From positions 1 through 33,744 of the forward strand of contig JAIEPK010000219.1 in NCBI GenBank assembly GCA_019749875.1: a DNA stretch of 33,744 nt, written 5' to 3'. Shown one piece after another: positions 9,153 through 17,447 of the stretch. Source of the stretch: Candidatus Binatia bacterium (GTDB lineage Bacteria; Desulfobacterota; Binatia; UBA12015). Within the stretch, counting starts at the first letter, position 1. Each line of letters starts with the position of its first letter. The notes under the pieces are model-generated. The model was not told the origin of the DNA, searched no databases, and saw only the letters and a list, made by a program, of their open reading frames with translations. The translations under genes and the position numbers were made by a program.

Positions 9153-10661
9153 CTACGGCGCGCTCTTCGGCCGGTAGACGAGCGACGGCCGGTTGTCCGG
9201 CCCGTTCACCGGCAGGAACGCGTCGCCCTCCCAGCGGATCTCCTGCACCGGCTCGTACCAAGGATCGAGCGCCGGCCACGGCGAGTGCAGGACGATCATC
9301 GTGTAGTGCTTCGACGCCAGCCGCTCGCGCAGCGCGGCGAGAAACTCTTCCCGCTGCGGCGACGGCGCGCTCCGGATCAGGTCCACCACCGCGACGCCGT
9401 GTGCCGTCACCGGCTTGCCGGCGCGCACCGCGAGGTACGGGTTCTCCATCAGCATGACCGGACCGGGCTCGCTGCGCAGAAGCTCGACCAGACGCTCGCC
9501 GTCGGCGACGTCGCGCGCGGTCGGGATCAGCCCCTCGGCCGGACGGAACAGCAGCGCGAAATGCGCCGTCAAGGCGAGCGACAGCAGCGCCAGCGGAATC
9601 CAGCGCGCGTCGCGCGAGCACCGCGCCGCCGCGCGCCCGCACCAGCCCGCCGCGACGAACGACAGCGCGAGGAACGCGCCGACGTTCACGTTGCGCCAGC
9701 CGCCGGTGTGGAGTCGCGCCATCCACGACGTCGCGATCAGCGCGAGCGCGAACAGCAGCTCGAGACGCGCATCCGCGTCGCGCCGGCTCGCCGCGCCGAG
9801 GGTGACCAGACCGCACGCCGCGAGCACCGTCAGGACGGGGCTCGTGCCGAGCAGGTCGTCGACCCAGAATCCGAGCAGCTGCGCCGAGTCGATCGCGTGC
9901 CCGCGCGGGACGGTGAGCACGTAGTACGAGAACCAGCCGCCCGAGCGCAGCTCCTCGGTGAGGCAGAGCCCGCCCGCGACGACGAGGAATGCCGCGAGAA
10001 ACGCGACGCCATCCGACCGCCGGCGCAGCAGGACCCCGGCCCCGAGCACCGCCCCGACGATCGCCGCCGGCTGCTTGGTGAACACCGCGAGGCCGCAGAG
10101 AATGCCGCCGACGATGGCGGCGGCGGCGCCCTCGCGAAAGCGCACGACGAGAAATCCCGCGAACAGCAGCGCGATGAACAGAACGTCGCCGCGCGCGACG
10201 TCGTAGAAGGTCGCCGTCGGGACGAACGCCGCCGCAAAGAACCCTGGTGCGAGGAGCGTCGCGCCGATCCCGGCGCGCGCACGCCACTGCTGCCACGCGA
10301 GGCCGATCAGCACCGCCGACGTCGCGAGGAGCGTCAGCGCACGCAGCGTCGTGAAGCTGGCGCCGAACAGCGACGCAGCCGCGGCCCCGAGGTAATCGTA
10401 CAGCGGGGTGTACAGGAACGGCACGTACTCGAGGCTCGGCTTGACGTAGATCTGCCGGCCGGCGAGCACCTCCTGCACCGACACGAGCACGCCGCCCTCC
10501 ATCCACTCGATCTCGAACGGATAGCCGATGCGCGACAGCGCGACGTAGAACACGAACGCGACGTGCCCGAGCCCGAGCAACGCCGGCAGCGCGAGCGCCA
10601 GCAGCGCGACGCGGCTGTGCGGGTTCGCCGCACCCGCCGCGTGCACCACTTCAGACTGCAC
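9153..10661 (-). CDS. Multi-spanning GT39/ArnT-like glycosyltransferase membrane protein
   Basis: About 502 aa from the GTG at 10661. The frame is open to an ATG at 10820, but the extra residues are Arg/Cys-rich and not protein-like, so I place the start just before the first membrane segment. The N-terminus has a hydrophobic helix (VALLALALPALLGLGHVAFV), then an acidic luminal loop with IEWMEGG and YTPLYDYLGAA. Many more hydrophobic segments follow (LTLLATSAVLIGLAW, FIALLFAGFLVV, IVGGILCGLAVF). The C-terminus is a soluble domain with VMLMENPYLAV and IVLHSPWPALDP. The pattern fits the PMT/ArnT (GT-C) superfamily, which transfers sugars from polyprenyl phosphates on the periplasmic side. Specific donor and acceptor are unknown. 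Confidence 0.75.
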   Translation of the reverse strand: MQSEVVHAAGAANPHSRVALLALALPALLGLGHVAFVFYVALSRIGYPFEIEWMEGGVLVSVQEVLAGRQIYVKPSLEYVPFLYTPLYDYLGAAAASLFGASFTTLRALTLLATSAVLIGLAWQQWRARAGIGATLLAPGFFAAAFVPTATFYDVARGDVLFIALLFAGFLVVRFREGAAAAIVGGILCGLAVFTKQPAAIVGAVLGAGVLLRRRSDGVAFLAAFLVVAGGLCLTEELRSGGWFSYYVLTVPRGHAIDSAQLLGFWVDDLLGTSPVLTVLAACGLVTLGAASRRDADARLELLFALALIATSWMARLHTGGWRNVNVGAFLALSFVAAGWCGRAAARCSRDARWIPLALLSLALTAHFALLFRPAEGLIPTARDVADGERLVELLRSEPGPVMLMENPYLAVRAGKPVTAHGVAVVDLIRSAPSPQREEFLAALRERLASKHYTMIVLHSPWPALDPWYEPVQEIRWEGDAFLPVNGPDNRPSLVYRPKSAP

Positions 10662-10968
10662 GGTGCCGCGCGGCGCGTCGCATGTTCCATCCGGTAGCGC
10701 GCACGCGCGCGACGCTAACCGAGGCCGCGCGCGGTGTCGACCGCACGCTCTGAACCACCGCTGGCTGCGCACAGCACGCTTCGCATGCATGCAGACGCCC
10801 GCCCGCGGGACCCGTCGCACCAGGCACGCCTGCTCGCCGCGTCGTCCGGGGTTCCGGACAGATCGTGCGCTCGAGCAGATCGAACGCGGGGCAGCGGGGC
10901 CTCGACTCTGGATCTTCTGGTGGGCCCCGTCTCGCTAGCGGGAAGCCTGGTCACTTCAGGGAGGTCAG
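10662..10968. other. Intergenic region without a recognised gene
   Basis: Separates the divergent membrane-protein gene from the decayed lipoprotein gene. Small open frames occur, but they are Arg-rich and lack ribosome sites. The right end carries the Shine-Dalgarno GGGAGG just upstream of the ATG at 10969. I see no strong promoter or terminator. Confidence 0.45.
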
Positions 10969-11405
10969 ATGAAACGGCTCGTCGCTCTGTTCGTTCCTTT
11001 GCTTGCTGTCCATGGGCGCGCCTTGTTCACGTCCCCGCCCAGCGCACCGATCGTCGAGGACAAGGTCGGTGAGAGGGGTGCAACGCAGGCCGATCACCGG
11101 GTCGGTACGCTCGCGACGGTCGCGCAGCGAAGGCTGGCACTCATCAAGTTCGCTGACGGAAAGTTCTGCGCGGAGCCGCCGCCGGACGTGGTCGACAACA
11201 TCTCCTCGGTTCTCACCACGTCAACGGCGCCATCCAACCCGGCGACTTTCTCAGCGCACAACAGACGTTGCTCGATCGCGCGAGCCTTCTGATCTACGCC
11301 GAGCTGCCGCACGTCAAGTCGATCAAGCTCGACGATGTGCCACCAGCGCCGTGGCCCACGCTACCCGAGCTGGCGCCGCGACCATCCCCTGACGGGACAA
11401 GGTAG
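10969..11405 (+). pseudogene. Decayed lipoprotein gene (lost lipobox Cys, internal deletion, frameshift)
   Basis: A good ribosome site (GGGAGG) precedes ATG 10969 and a lipoprotein-like leader MKRLVALFVPLLAVHGRAL, where the position expected for the lipobox Cys is Arg. Frame 1 is protein-like through LIKFADGKFCAEPPPDVVDN and up to about 11215, then becomes nonsense. Frame 3 (codons from 11217) reads a coherent C-terminus (HVNGAIQPGDFLSAQQTLLD..., ELPHVKSIKLDDVP) to TAG at 11403-11405. The two halves belong to one protein whose middle is missing and whose frame is broken. The odd GATQADHRVG insert near residue 38 is a further sign of decay. I infer the intact form from reading consistency, not from a search. 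Confidence 0.6.
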
Positions 11406-11428
11406 AATCCGCCTTTCGACCAGACTGG

Positions 11429-13711
11429 CTAGGCGACGTCGCGCTGGCCGTCTGCGCGCACGTCGGGGGCGGCGCACGTCGTGCGGCGCCGCGCGAGCAA
11501 CCGGTCGATGACCGCGCGCAGGTCGTCGACGCGCAGCGGCTTCGTCAGGTACTCGTCCATGCCCGACGCGAGGCACTCCTCGCGCGTGCCGGCGTTGGCA
11601 GTGACCGCGACGATCGGCACGTGCGACGCATCGCCACCGTGCGCGTCCTGCTGCTCGGCAGCGCGGATCGCGCGCGTCGCATCGAAGCCGTTCATCTCCG
11701 GCATCTGGCAGTCCATCAGCACGAGATCCACCGGCTCGCGCAGGAACTGCTCGACTCCCTCGCGGCCGTTGCGCGCCACCGACGCCCTGCACCCGAGGCG
11801 CTCGACGATCCGCACCGCGAGTCGTTGATTGACGAGATTGTCCTCGACCACGAGGATCCGCGGCGTGCCGTCGGCGACGTGCGCCGTCGGTGGCCCGCCC
11901 GCCTCGACGACCGTCGACACCAGCGCCGCCGTCGACGACGCGACATCGGTGGCCGCCTCGAGCGCCAGTTCGAGATCTCGCCGCGTGTCCACTGGCGCCG
12001 CACGCTCGACGCCGGGCGCCTCGATCGCCGCGAGCAGGCGCGCCGGTCGCAGCGGCTTCGCCAGCACGTGCACGCCGGGCGCGCTGCGATGGCGCGAGAT
12101 CTCGCCGAGCGGCGCCAGCAGGACGACGCGTCGCGCACCGGTGATCCGCGATCGGCCGAGCTGCTCCAGCAGGTCCCCGCCGGCGGCATTGCGCAGGCTC
12201 GCGTCCGCGATCAGCACGTCGTACGGCGTCTGCGCACGCGCGGCACGTGCCAGCGCGGCACGGGCGCCGATCACGTCGTCGTAGGCCTCGACACGCGCGC
12301 GCCAGCACCACAGCAGGTGGCGCAGCACGCCTTCGGTCGCCGTGTGGTCGCTCAGCAGCAGCACGTGACGACCGACGAGCCGCCCGCACGGCTGCAGCGA
12401 CACGTCCGCGTCCTCGCACAGCTCCGCGGCGGCGAGGCGCGCGGTGAACCAGAACGTGCTGCCCTGCCCGGGCTGCGAGTCGAGACCGATGTCGCCGTCG
12501 AGCAGCTCGGTGATGCGCCGGCAGATCGTGAGCCCGAGGCCCGTCCCGCCGTAGCGACGCGACATCGAGGCATCGGCCTGCGTGAACGGCTCGAACAGGG
12601 CGCGGCGGTGCGCCGGGTCGATGCCGATCCCGGTGTCGGCGACGGTGAAGCGCAGCGTGACGTGCTCCGCGTCGCGGGACGCGAGCGCGACCCGCAGCAC
12701 GACCTCACCGCGCTCGGTGAACTTGACGGCGTTGCCGGCGAGGTTCATCAGCACCTGTCGAACGCGGCCGGGGTCGCCGCGCACCAGCGACGGCACCGCG
12801 GCGTCGACCGCGTAGGCGAGCTCGAGCCCCTTTCGCTGTGCCGGCTCGGCCAGCAGCTCGACCACGTTCTCGGCCAGCTGGCGCGGGTCGAAGTCGATCT
12901 CCTCGAGCTCGAGCCGGCCGGCCTCGATCTTCGAAAGGTCCAGGATGTCGTTGAGGATCTCGAGCAGCGAGTCCGCCGAGGAGTAAACGGTGCTCGCGAG
13001 CTCGCGCTGGTCGTCGCTCAGCGGTGTCTCGAGCAGCAGGCTCGTCATGCCGAGCACGCCGTTCATCGGCGTACGCAGCTCGTGGCTCATCGTCGCGAGG
13101 AAGTCGGACTTGAGGTGCGCTGCCGCCTCGGCCGCCTCCTTTGCGCGCAGCAGCGCGGTCTCGGCTTCGCGACGTGCGGTCACGTCGACCACGGTGCCCT
13201 CGAAGCGCACGATGGAGCCGTCGCCGTCGCGCACCGCGCGTGCGTTCTCGCTGATCCAGATGCGCGCGCCGTCGGCACGCCGGATCTCCGACTCGAAGCC
13301 GACGACGACACCGTCGCGCTCCATCGCCGCGACGAAGTCGCCACGTCGCGACGGATCGACGTAGAGCTCGTTCGCGATGTCGCTGAAGCAGCGGATGAGG
13401 TGGTCGCGCGACGCGAAGCCGTACAGCTTCGCCAGCGTCGGGTTGACGTCGATGTAGCGACCGTCCGGCGTGGTGAGGAACATCCCCTCGACGGCGTGGT
13501 CGAAGAGTCCCCGGTAACGCTCCTCCGCGACGATTCGCCGGCGTCGCTCCGCACGGGCGATCACCGCGACGCCGAGCAGCGCTGCGGCAGACACGAAACA
13601 CCAGATCAGCGCAGCGGTGCTCACCGAGTCCGTATCGACCCGCGTGAAAAAGCCCTTGAGCCGCAAGGGCCTGTGCGGCACCGCCGAGCACCGAACGGCC
13701 CGGGCGTGCAC
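11429..13711 (-). CDS. BarA-like hybrid sensor histidine kinase with two receiver domains
   Basis: A 760-aa membrane sensor kinase. A single transmembrane helix (about residues 31-52, ALIWCFVSAAALLGVAVIA) leads into a PAS domain (about 62-180: RYRGLFDHAVEGMFLTT...). A HisKA domain follows with the phospho-accepting His210 in the SHELRTPMNG box, then a HATPase_c domain (N box GNAVKFTERG, G boxes DTGIGI and GGTGLGL). After these comes a divergent receiver (YDVLIADASL, LAKPLRP) and a canonical C-terminal receiver with phospho-acceptor Asp667 in LVLMDCQMPEMNG and Lys in LTKPL. No Hpt or separate response regulator is adjacent, so its output partner is elsewhere. The start is uncertain within about 25 residues. 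Stimulus unknown. Confidence 0.92.
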   Translation of the reverse strand: MHARAVRCSAVPHRPLRLKGFFTRVDTDSVSTAALIWCFVSAAALLGVAVIARAERRRRIVAEERYRGLFDHAVEGMFLTTPDGRYIDVNPTLAKLYGFASRDHLIRCFSDIANELYVDPSRRGDFVAAMERDGVVVGFESEIRRADGARIWISENARAVRDGDGSIVRFEGTVVDVTARREAETALLRAKEAAEAAAHLKSDFLATMSHELRTPMNGVLGMTSLLLETPLSDDQRELASTVYSSADSLLEILNDILDLSKIEAGRLELEEIDFDPRQLAENVVELLAEPAQRKGLELAYAVDAAVPSLVRGDPGRVRQVLMNLAGNAVKFTERGEVVLRVALASRDAEHVTLRFTVADTGIGIDPAHRRALFEPFTQADASMSRRYGGTGLGLTICRRITELLDGDIGLDSQPGQGSTFWFTARLAAAELCEDADVSLQPCGRLVGRHVLLLSDHTATEGVLRHLLWCWRARVEAYDDVIGARAALARAARAQTPYDVLIADASLRNAAGGDLLEQLGRSRITGARRVVLLAPLGEISRHRSAPGVHVLAKPLRPARLLAAIEAPGVERAAPVDTRRDLELALEAATDVASSTAALVSTVVEAGGPPTAHVADGTPRILVVEDNLVNQRLAVRIVERLGCRASVARNGREGVEQFLREPVDLVLMDCQMPEMNGFDATRAIRAAEQQDAHGGDASHVPIVAVTANAGTREECLASGMDEYLTKPLRVDDLRAVIDRLLARRRTTCAAPDVRADGQRDVA

Positions 13712-13821
13712 AGCGAACGAGCAGCGCCGGCGCGCGCGGCGCCGGATGCATCGCGCGTAGGCAGCCGTGGCGCAACCGCTGCGGCACGAAATGACGCGTG
13801 CGCGCTACCCGCGCCGCGCCG

Positions 13822-14895
13822 TCAGCGAATCGTGCCGCGGCCGGGGATCAGCGGCAGATCGAGCGCCGTCACCCATCCCGGCGGCAGCGCGTTGACGTAC
13901 GGCACCGCGTTCAGAGCGCGCAGGCCGGTCGCCATGCAGCCTGCGGTGGCGGCGTCGCGGCCGCTGCCGTCGGTGAAGCGAAAGGCCGTCTCCTGGAAGA
14001 TCGACGGCGAGCCCTCGATCTCCACCCGGTACACGTCGTCCTGCGTCCCGCGCGGCCAGTCGGGTGCCGCGTCGCGACCGACGCGGTTCACGTGCTCGAG
14101 CTGGATGCGCGTCTCACCCCGGTACACGCCGTTGATCGTGAAGTGGATCGCCGCCACCTCGCCCGGCCGGATCCCGCCCTTTGCCGTCCGGATCGGCTTC
14201 GGCGTCACCCACTTCTCCCAGGTGGTGGTGATCTCGTCGAGCTCGATGCCGGCCGCGTGCGCGATCATGGGCACCGTGGCCCCCCACGCCATGACGAGCA
14301 CCTCGCGATTCTCGAGCAGGCACGGCGTGTCGGGAGTCCGCCCGATGCCCATCTCGATCTCGTAGTCGCCGGTGTAGTTGACGTAGTCGAGGATCTCGAG
14401 CGCACGCACGATCCGCACCTCGCCGCAGAGACCCATCAACGTCATCGGAAACAGGTCGTTCGCGAAGCCGGGATCGATGCCGGTGGTGAAGCACGACGCG
14501 CGGCCCTTCTCGCAGGCCTCCGCGATCGGCTCGATCCACTGCGGCGGATTGCCCTTCATCGCGGGCCACACCCACGGCGTCATCGCCGTCGAACAGACGT
14601 CGATCCCCGCGAGCAGGAACTGACGGATCAGGCGGATGTTGTCGTTCGCGTGCGCCGCGGTCGGGCCGTAGTGGACCAGCGCGTCGGGCACCGCCGCGAT
14701 CAGCCGTGCCACGTCGTCGGTCGCGGCGAGACCGATCGGGCCGATGCCGCAGATCTCGCCGACGTCGCAGCCGACCTTGGCCGGATCGCTCACACCGACG
14801 CCGACCAGCTCGAACTCCGGGTGCTTGACCATCTCCGGAAGGACCAGGCGGCCGACGAAGCCGGTGCCCCACACGACGATCCTCTTCCTGCTCAC
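13822..14895 (-). CDS. DapB-like NAD(P)-dependent dehydrogenase
   Basis: A 357-aa protein with an N-terminal Rossmann fold (KRIVVWGTGFVGRLVLPEM, Gly10/12/15 fingerprint), followed by LVGVGVSDPAKVGCDVGEIC and a long C-terminal alpha/beta domain (TGIDPGFANDLFPM, GDYEIEMGIG). This matches proteins annotated as dihydrodipicolinate reductase N-terminus-like or 2,4-diaminopentanoate dehydrogenase-like. These are common next to acyl-CoA and steroid/terpenoid catabolic genes in GC-rich bacteria, where their reaction is mostly untested. The GTG at 14895 is chosen because the upstream extension (to 15090) is Arg/Ser-rich and overlaps the divergent ACAD start. It shares a divergent promoter region with the ACAD operon. 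Confidence 0.8.
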   Translation of the reverse strand: MSRKRIVVWGTGFVGRLVLPEMVKHPEFELVGVGVSDPAKVGCDVGEICGIGPIGLAATDDVARLIAAVPDALVHYGPTAAHANDNIRLIRQFLLAGIDVCSTAMTPWVWPAMKGNPPQWIEPIAEACEKGRASCFTTGIDPGFANDLFPMTLMGLCGEVRIVRALEILDYVNYTGDYEIEMGIGRTPDTPCLLENREVLVMAWGATVPMIAHAAGIELDEITTTWEKWVTPKPIRTAKGGIRPGEVAAIHFTINGVYRGETRIQLEHVNRVGRDAAPDWPRGTQDDVYRVEIEGSPSIFQETAFRFTDGSGRDAATAGCMATGLRALNAVPYVNALPPGWVTALDLPLIPGRGTIR

Positions 14896-15015
14896 GCGAC
14901 GATGCCTACAAGAGCTCGCGCTGCCGCGCGAGACGCAGCACGGGCGAATGCGAGCGCTCGCGCGCCCGACCGCGCCGAGCGACGCCGCAGCGCGTCTTGC
15001 CGGTCCCGGCCGCAC

Positions 15016-15034
15016 GAGATAGCCAGCCTGTCTC
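15016..15034. promoter_or_regulatory. Possible operator in the divergent DapB-like/ACAD promoter region
   Basis: GAGATAGCCAGCCTGTCTC is an imperfect 19-bp palindrome (GAGA..AG....CT..TCTC) located 55 bp before the first ACAD start and between two divergent genes. Size and placement fit a TetR-type operator, but the symmetry is partial. Confidence 0.3.
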
Positions 15035-15088
15035 ACCGACCGAGCAACGAAGCGTCGGGCGCGCCGCGTCCGACGGAGGCACATCACC

Positions 15089-16288
15089 ATGACGGAAGAC
15101 GAGCTGCGCGGCCGCGTCCGCGCGCTGATCGCGAAGGTCGATCCCGATCAGGTCGACATGCACACGTTCCGCGGCGCCCAGTTCGACCACGGGCTCGCGC
15201 TGGTCAACTTCCCCGAGGGCTACGGCGGCCTCGGGCTGAACCCGCGCATGCAGGCGATCGTCAACGACGAGCTGCAGAAGACCTGCACGACGACGTACGA
15301 CGACCTCGTCATCAACCCGATCGGCATCGGCATGGGCATGCCGACGTTGCTGACGTACGGCTCGGACGAGATGAAGAAGCAGCTGCTGCGGCGCTGCTAC
15401 ACGGGCGAGGACATCTGGTGCCAGCTGTTCAGCGAGCCGGGCGCCGGATCCGACGTCGCAGGCCTCGCCACGCGCGCCGACCGCCACGGCGACGAGTGGG
15501 TCGTCAACGGCCAGAAGGTCTGGACGAGCCTCGCGCACGTGTCGCGCTGGGGCATGCTGCTCGCGCGCTGCAATCCCGACGTGCCGAAGCACGAGGGCCT
15601 GGTCTACTTCCTGGTCGACATGAAGAGCCCGGGGGTCGAGGTCCGGCCGCTCTACCAGATCACCGGCGAGGCCGAGTTCAACGAGGTGTTCTTCAACGAC
15701 GTGCGCATCCCGCACACCAACGTTCTCGGCAAGGTGGGACAGGGCTGGCACGTCGCGATCACGACGCTGATGAACGAGCGCACCGCGCTCGGCGGCGGCT
15801 CGTCGCAGCGCGCCTCGGGTCCGATCCGCATCCTGATGGGCCTGTGGCAGGAGCGCGGCAAGGGCCGCGGCGAAGCGAGCGCGGTCACGCGCGACCGCAT
15901 CACGAAGCTCTACATCGAGTCCGAGCTGCTGCGCGCGACCGCCGCGCGCGCGCGCGCGGCGCAACGGTCGGGCAACCCGGGTCCGGAAGGATCGGTCGGC
16001 AAGCTCGCGCAGGCCGAGCTCTACAAGCGCATCTGGGAGTGCTGCACCGACGTCATGGGCGCCGACGCGCTCACCTACGAGGCCGGCTACGAGCTGCGCC
16101 GTCCCCGCGTGGAAGACCGGCGCGACGCGGTCGGCATGGCCAAGTATCAATTTCTCCGCTCGCGGGCGAACTCGATCGAGGGCGGAACCTCGGAGGTGAT
16201 GCGCAACATCCTCGGCGAGCGCGTGCTGGGCCTCCCCGGCGAGCCGCGCGTCGACAAGGCCGTGGCCTGGAAGGACATCCCGCGATGA
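15089..16288 (+). CDS. Acyl-CoA dehydrogenase, catalytic subunit of a putative heteromer
   Basis: A 399-aa FAD-dependent acyl-CoA dehydrogenase, introducing an alpha,beta double bond in an acyl-CoA. Motifs seen: FPEGYGGLGL, the flavin/substrate motif CQLFSEPGAGSD (about 111-122), WVVNGQKVWTS, FFNDVRIP, and the C-terminal NSIEGGTSEVMRNILGERVL, where Glu364 occupies the catalytic-base position. GGAGG at 15075-15079 fixes the start. The stop overlaps the next ACAD start by ATGA, implying translational coupling and equimolar synthesis. This arrangement and the subunit types resemble mycobacterial alpha2beta2 enzymes such as ChsE1-ChsE2 or FadE28-FadE29, which dehydrogenate steroid side-chain CoA esters. 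The substrate here is not proven. Confidence 0.92.
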   Translation: MTEDELRGRVRALIAKVDPDQVDMHTFRGAQFDHGLALVNFPEGYGGLGLNPRMQAIVNDELQKTCTTTYDDLVINPIGIGMGMPTLLTYGSDEMKKQLLRRCYTGEDIWCQLFSEPGAGSDVAGLATRADRHGDEWVVNGQKVWTSLAHVSRWGMLLARCNPDVPKHEGLVYFLVDMKSPGVEVRPLYQITGEAEFNEVFFNDVRIPHTNVLGKVGQGWHVAITTLMNERTALGGGSSQRASGPIRILMGLWQERGKGRGEASAVTRDRITKLYIESELLRATAARARAAQRSGNPGPEGSVGKLAQAELYKRIWECCTDVMGADALTYEAGYELRRPRVEDRRDAVGMAKYQFLRSRANSIEGGTSEVMRNILGERVLGLPGEPRVDKAVAWKDIPR

Positions 16289-17397
16289 GCTTGACGTTCA
16301 CCCCCGAGCACGAGGAGCTGCGCCAGACGGTGCGGCGCTTCCTCGCCGAGAAGTCGCCGATCAGCGCGGTCCGGAAGACCATGACGACGGATGCCGGCTT
16401 CGACGACGCGGTGTGGTCGCAGATGGCGGAGCAGATCGGCCTGCAGGGGCTCATCGTCCCCGAGGCGCACGGCGGCGCCGGCATGGGCGCGACCGAGCTC
16501 GCGATCGTCATGGAGGAGATGGGTCGCGTGCTGCTGTGCGCACCGTTCCTGTCGACGGTCCTCGCGACGCAGGCGCTGCTGCTCGCCGGCAGCGACGCCG
16601 CACGCGGCGAGCTGCTGCCCGGCATCGCGGCCGGCACCACACGCGCGACGCTCGCCTCCGTCGAGCCGGGCGGCGACTGGGAGCCGTCGGCCGCGAGGGC
16701 GACCGCGAAGCAGGACGGCAGCGACTGGAAGCTCGACGGCGAGAAGTCGTTCGTCCTCGACGGCCACACCGCCGACGTCCTGCTGGTCACCGCGCGCACG
16801 GCGGACGGACTGTCGCTGTTCCGCGTCGATGCGGGCGCGCCGGGCCTCGAGCGCAAGGCGCTGCCGACGCTCGACCTGACGCGCAAGCTCGCGAACGTCT
16901 CGCTGAACGGCGCGCGCGCGACCCGCATCGGTGCTGCGGGCGATCTCACGCCGGCGATCGAGCGCGCGGTGCAGTGGGCGATCGCGGCGCTCGCGGCCGA
17001 GCAGGCCGGCGGCGCGCAGCGCTGCCTCGAGACCGCAACCGACTACGCGAAGACGCGCCTCCAGTTCGGCCGTCCGATCGGCTCGTTCCAGGCGATCAAG
17101 CACCGCTGCGCCGACATGTTGGTGAGCGCCGAGTTCGCGAAGTCGGCTGCGTACGGCGCGGCGGGCGCGCTCGACGAGGAAGGCGGCGCGGCGGACGAGG
17201 CGGTCGCGATCGCGAAGTCGTACTGCTCGGAGGCGTTCTTCCAGGCGGCCGGCGACAACATCCAGATCCACGGCGGCATGGGCTTCACCTGGGAAGCCGA
17301 CGCGCACCTGTACTTCAAGCGCGCGAAGAGCAGCAGCCTGCTGTTCGGCGACCCCGTCAAGCACCGCGAGAAGCTCGCGGCACGCATCGGGCTCTGA
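16285..17397 (+). CDS. Acyl-CoA dehydrogenase-like partner subunit lacking the catalytic Glu
   Basis: A 370-aa ACAD-fold protein that overlaps the upstream ACAD by 4 nt. It begins MSLTFTPEHEELRQTVRRFL and contains GGAGMGATELAIVMEEMGR, YAKTRLQFGRPIGSFQAIKH and the C-terminal IQIHGGMGFTWEADAHLYFK. The flavin motif SEPxxGSD is degenerate (ASVEPGGDWEPSA). At the position where ACADs carry the catalytic Glu (typically YEGTSEI) the sequence instead reads RAKSSSLLFGDPVKHRE. In the known heteromeric ACADs one subunit is likewise without catalytic residues, so I infer a structural partner of the preceding gene. Its last about 150 bp are duplicated at 23660-23812. Confidence 0.88.
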   Translation: MSLTFTPEHEELRQTVRRFLAEKSPISAVRKTMTTDAGFDDAVWSQMAEQIGLQGLIVPEAHGGAGMGATELAIVMEEMGRVLLCAPFLSTVLATQALLLAGSDAARGELLPGIAAGTTRATLASVEPGGDWEPSAARATAKQDGSDWKLDGEKSFVLDGHTADVLLVTARTADGLSLFRVDAGAPGLERKALPTLDLTRKLANVSLNGARATRIGAAGDLTPAIERAVQWAIAALAAEQAGGAQRCLETATDYAKTRLQFGRPIGSFQAIKHRCADMLVSAEFAKSAAYGAAGALDEEGGAADEAVAIAKSYCSEAFFQAAGDNIQIHGGMGFTWEADAHLYFKRAKSSSLLFGDPVKHREKLAARIGL

Positions 17398-17404
17398 GCG
17401 GAGC
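17245..17404 (+). repeat. Left copy of the ACAD 3'-end direct repeat
   Basis: The 3' end of the intact second ACAD gene plus the first bases after its stop. The same sequence recurs in the same orientation 6,415 bp downstream at 23660-23819. I count six mismatches over 132 aligned bases (17266-17397 against 23681-23812), with weaker similarity for another 21 bases upstream. The repeats bracket the TIR/CHAT/lipase insert. Confidence 0.85.
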
Positions 17405-17447
17405 GCTCGCGATCGAATGAGCGGACGACATAGGAGGACACTAGGCG

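Noticed and set aside
13798-16284. Extension of the second ACAD reading frame far upstream
   Set aside because: The frame is open, but it is a shadow of the DapB-like gene and the first ACAD; the ATG at 16285 starts the conserved ACAD N-terminus and overlaps the upstream stop in the usual ATGA manner.
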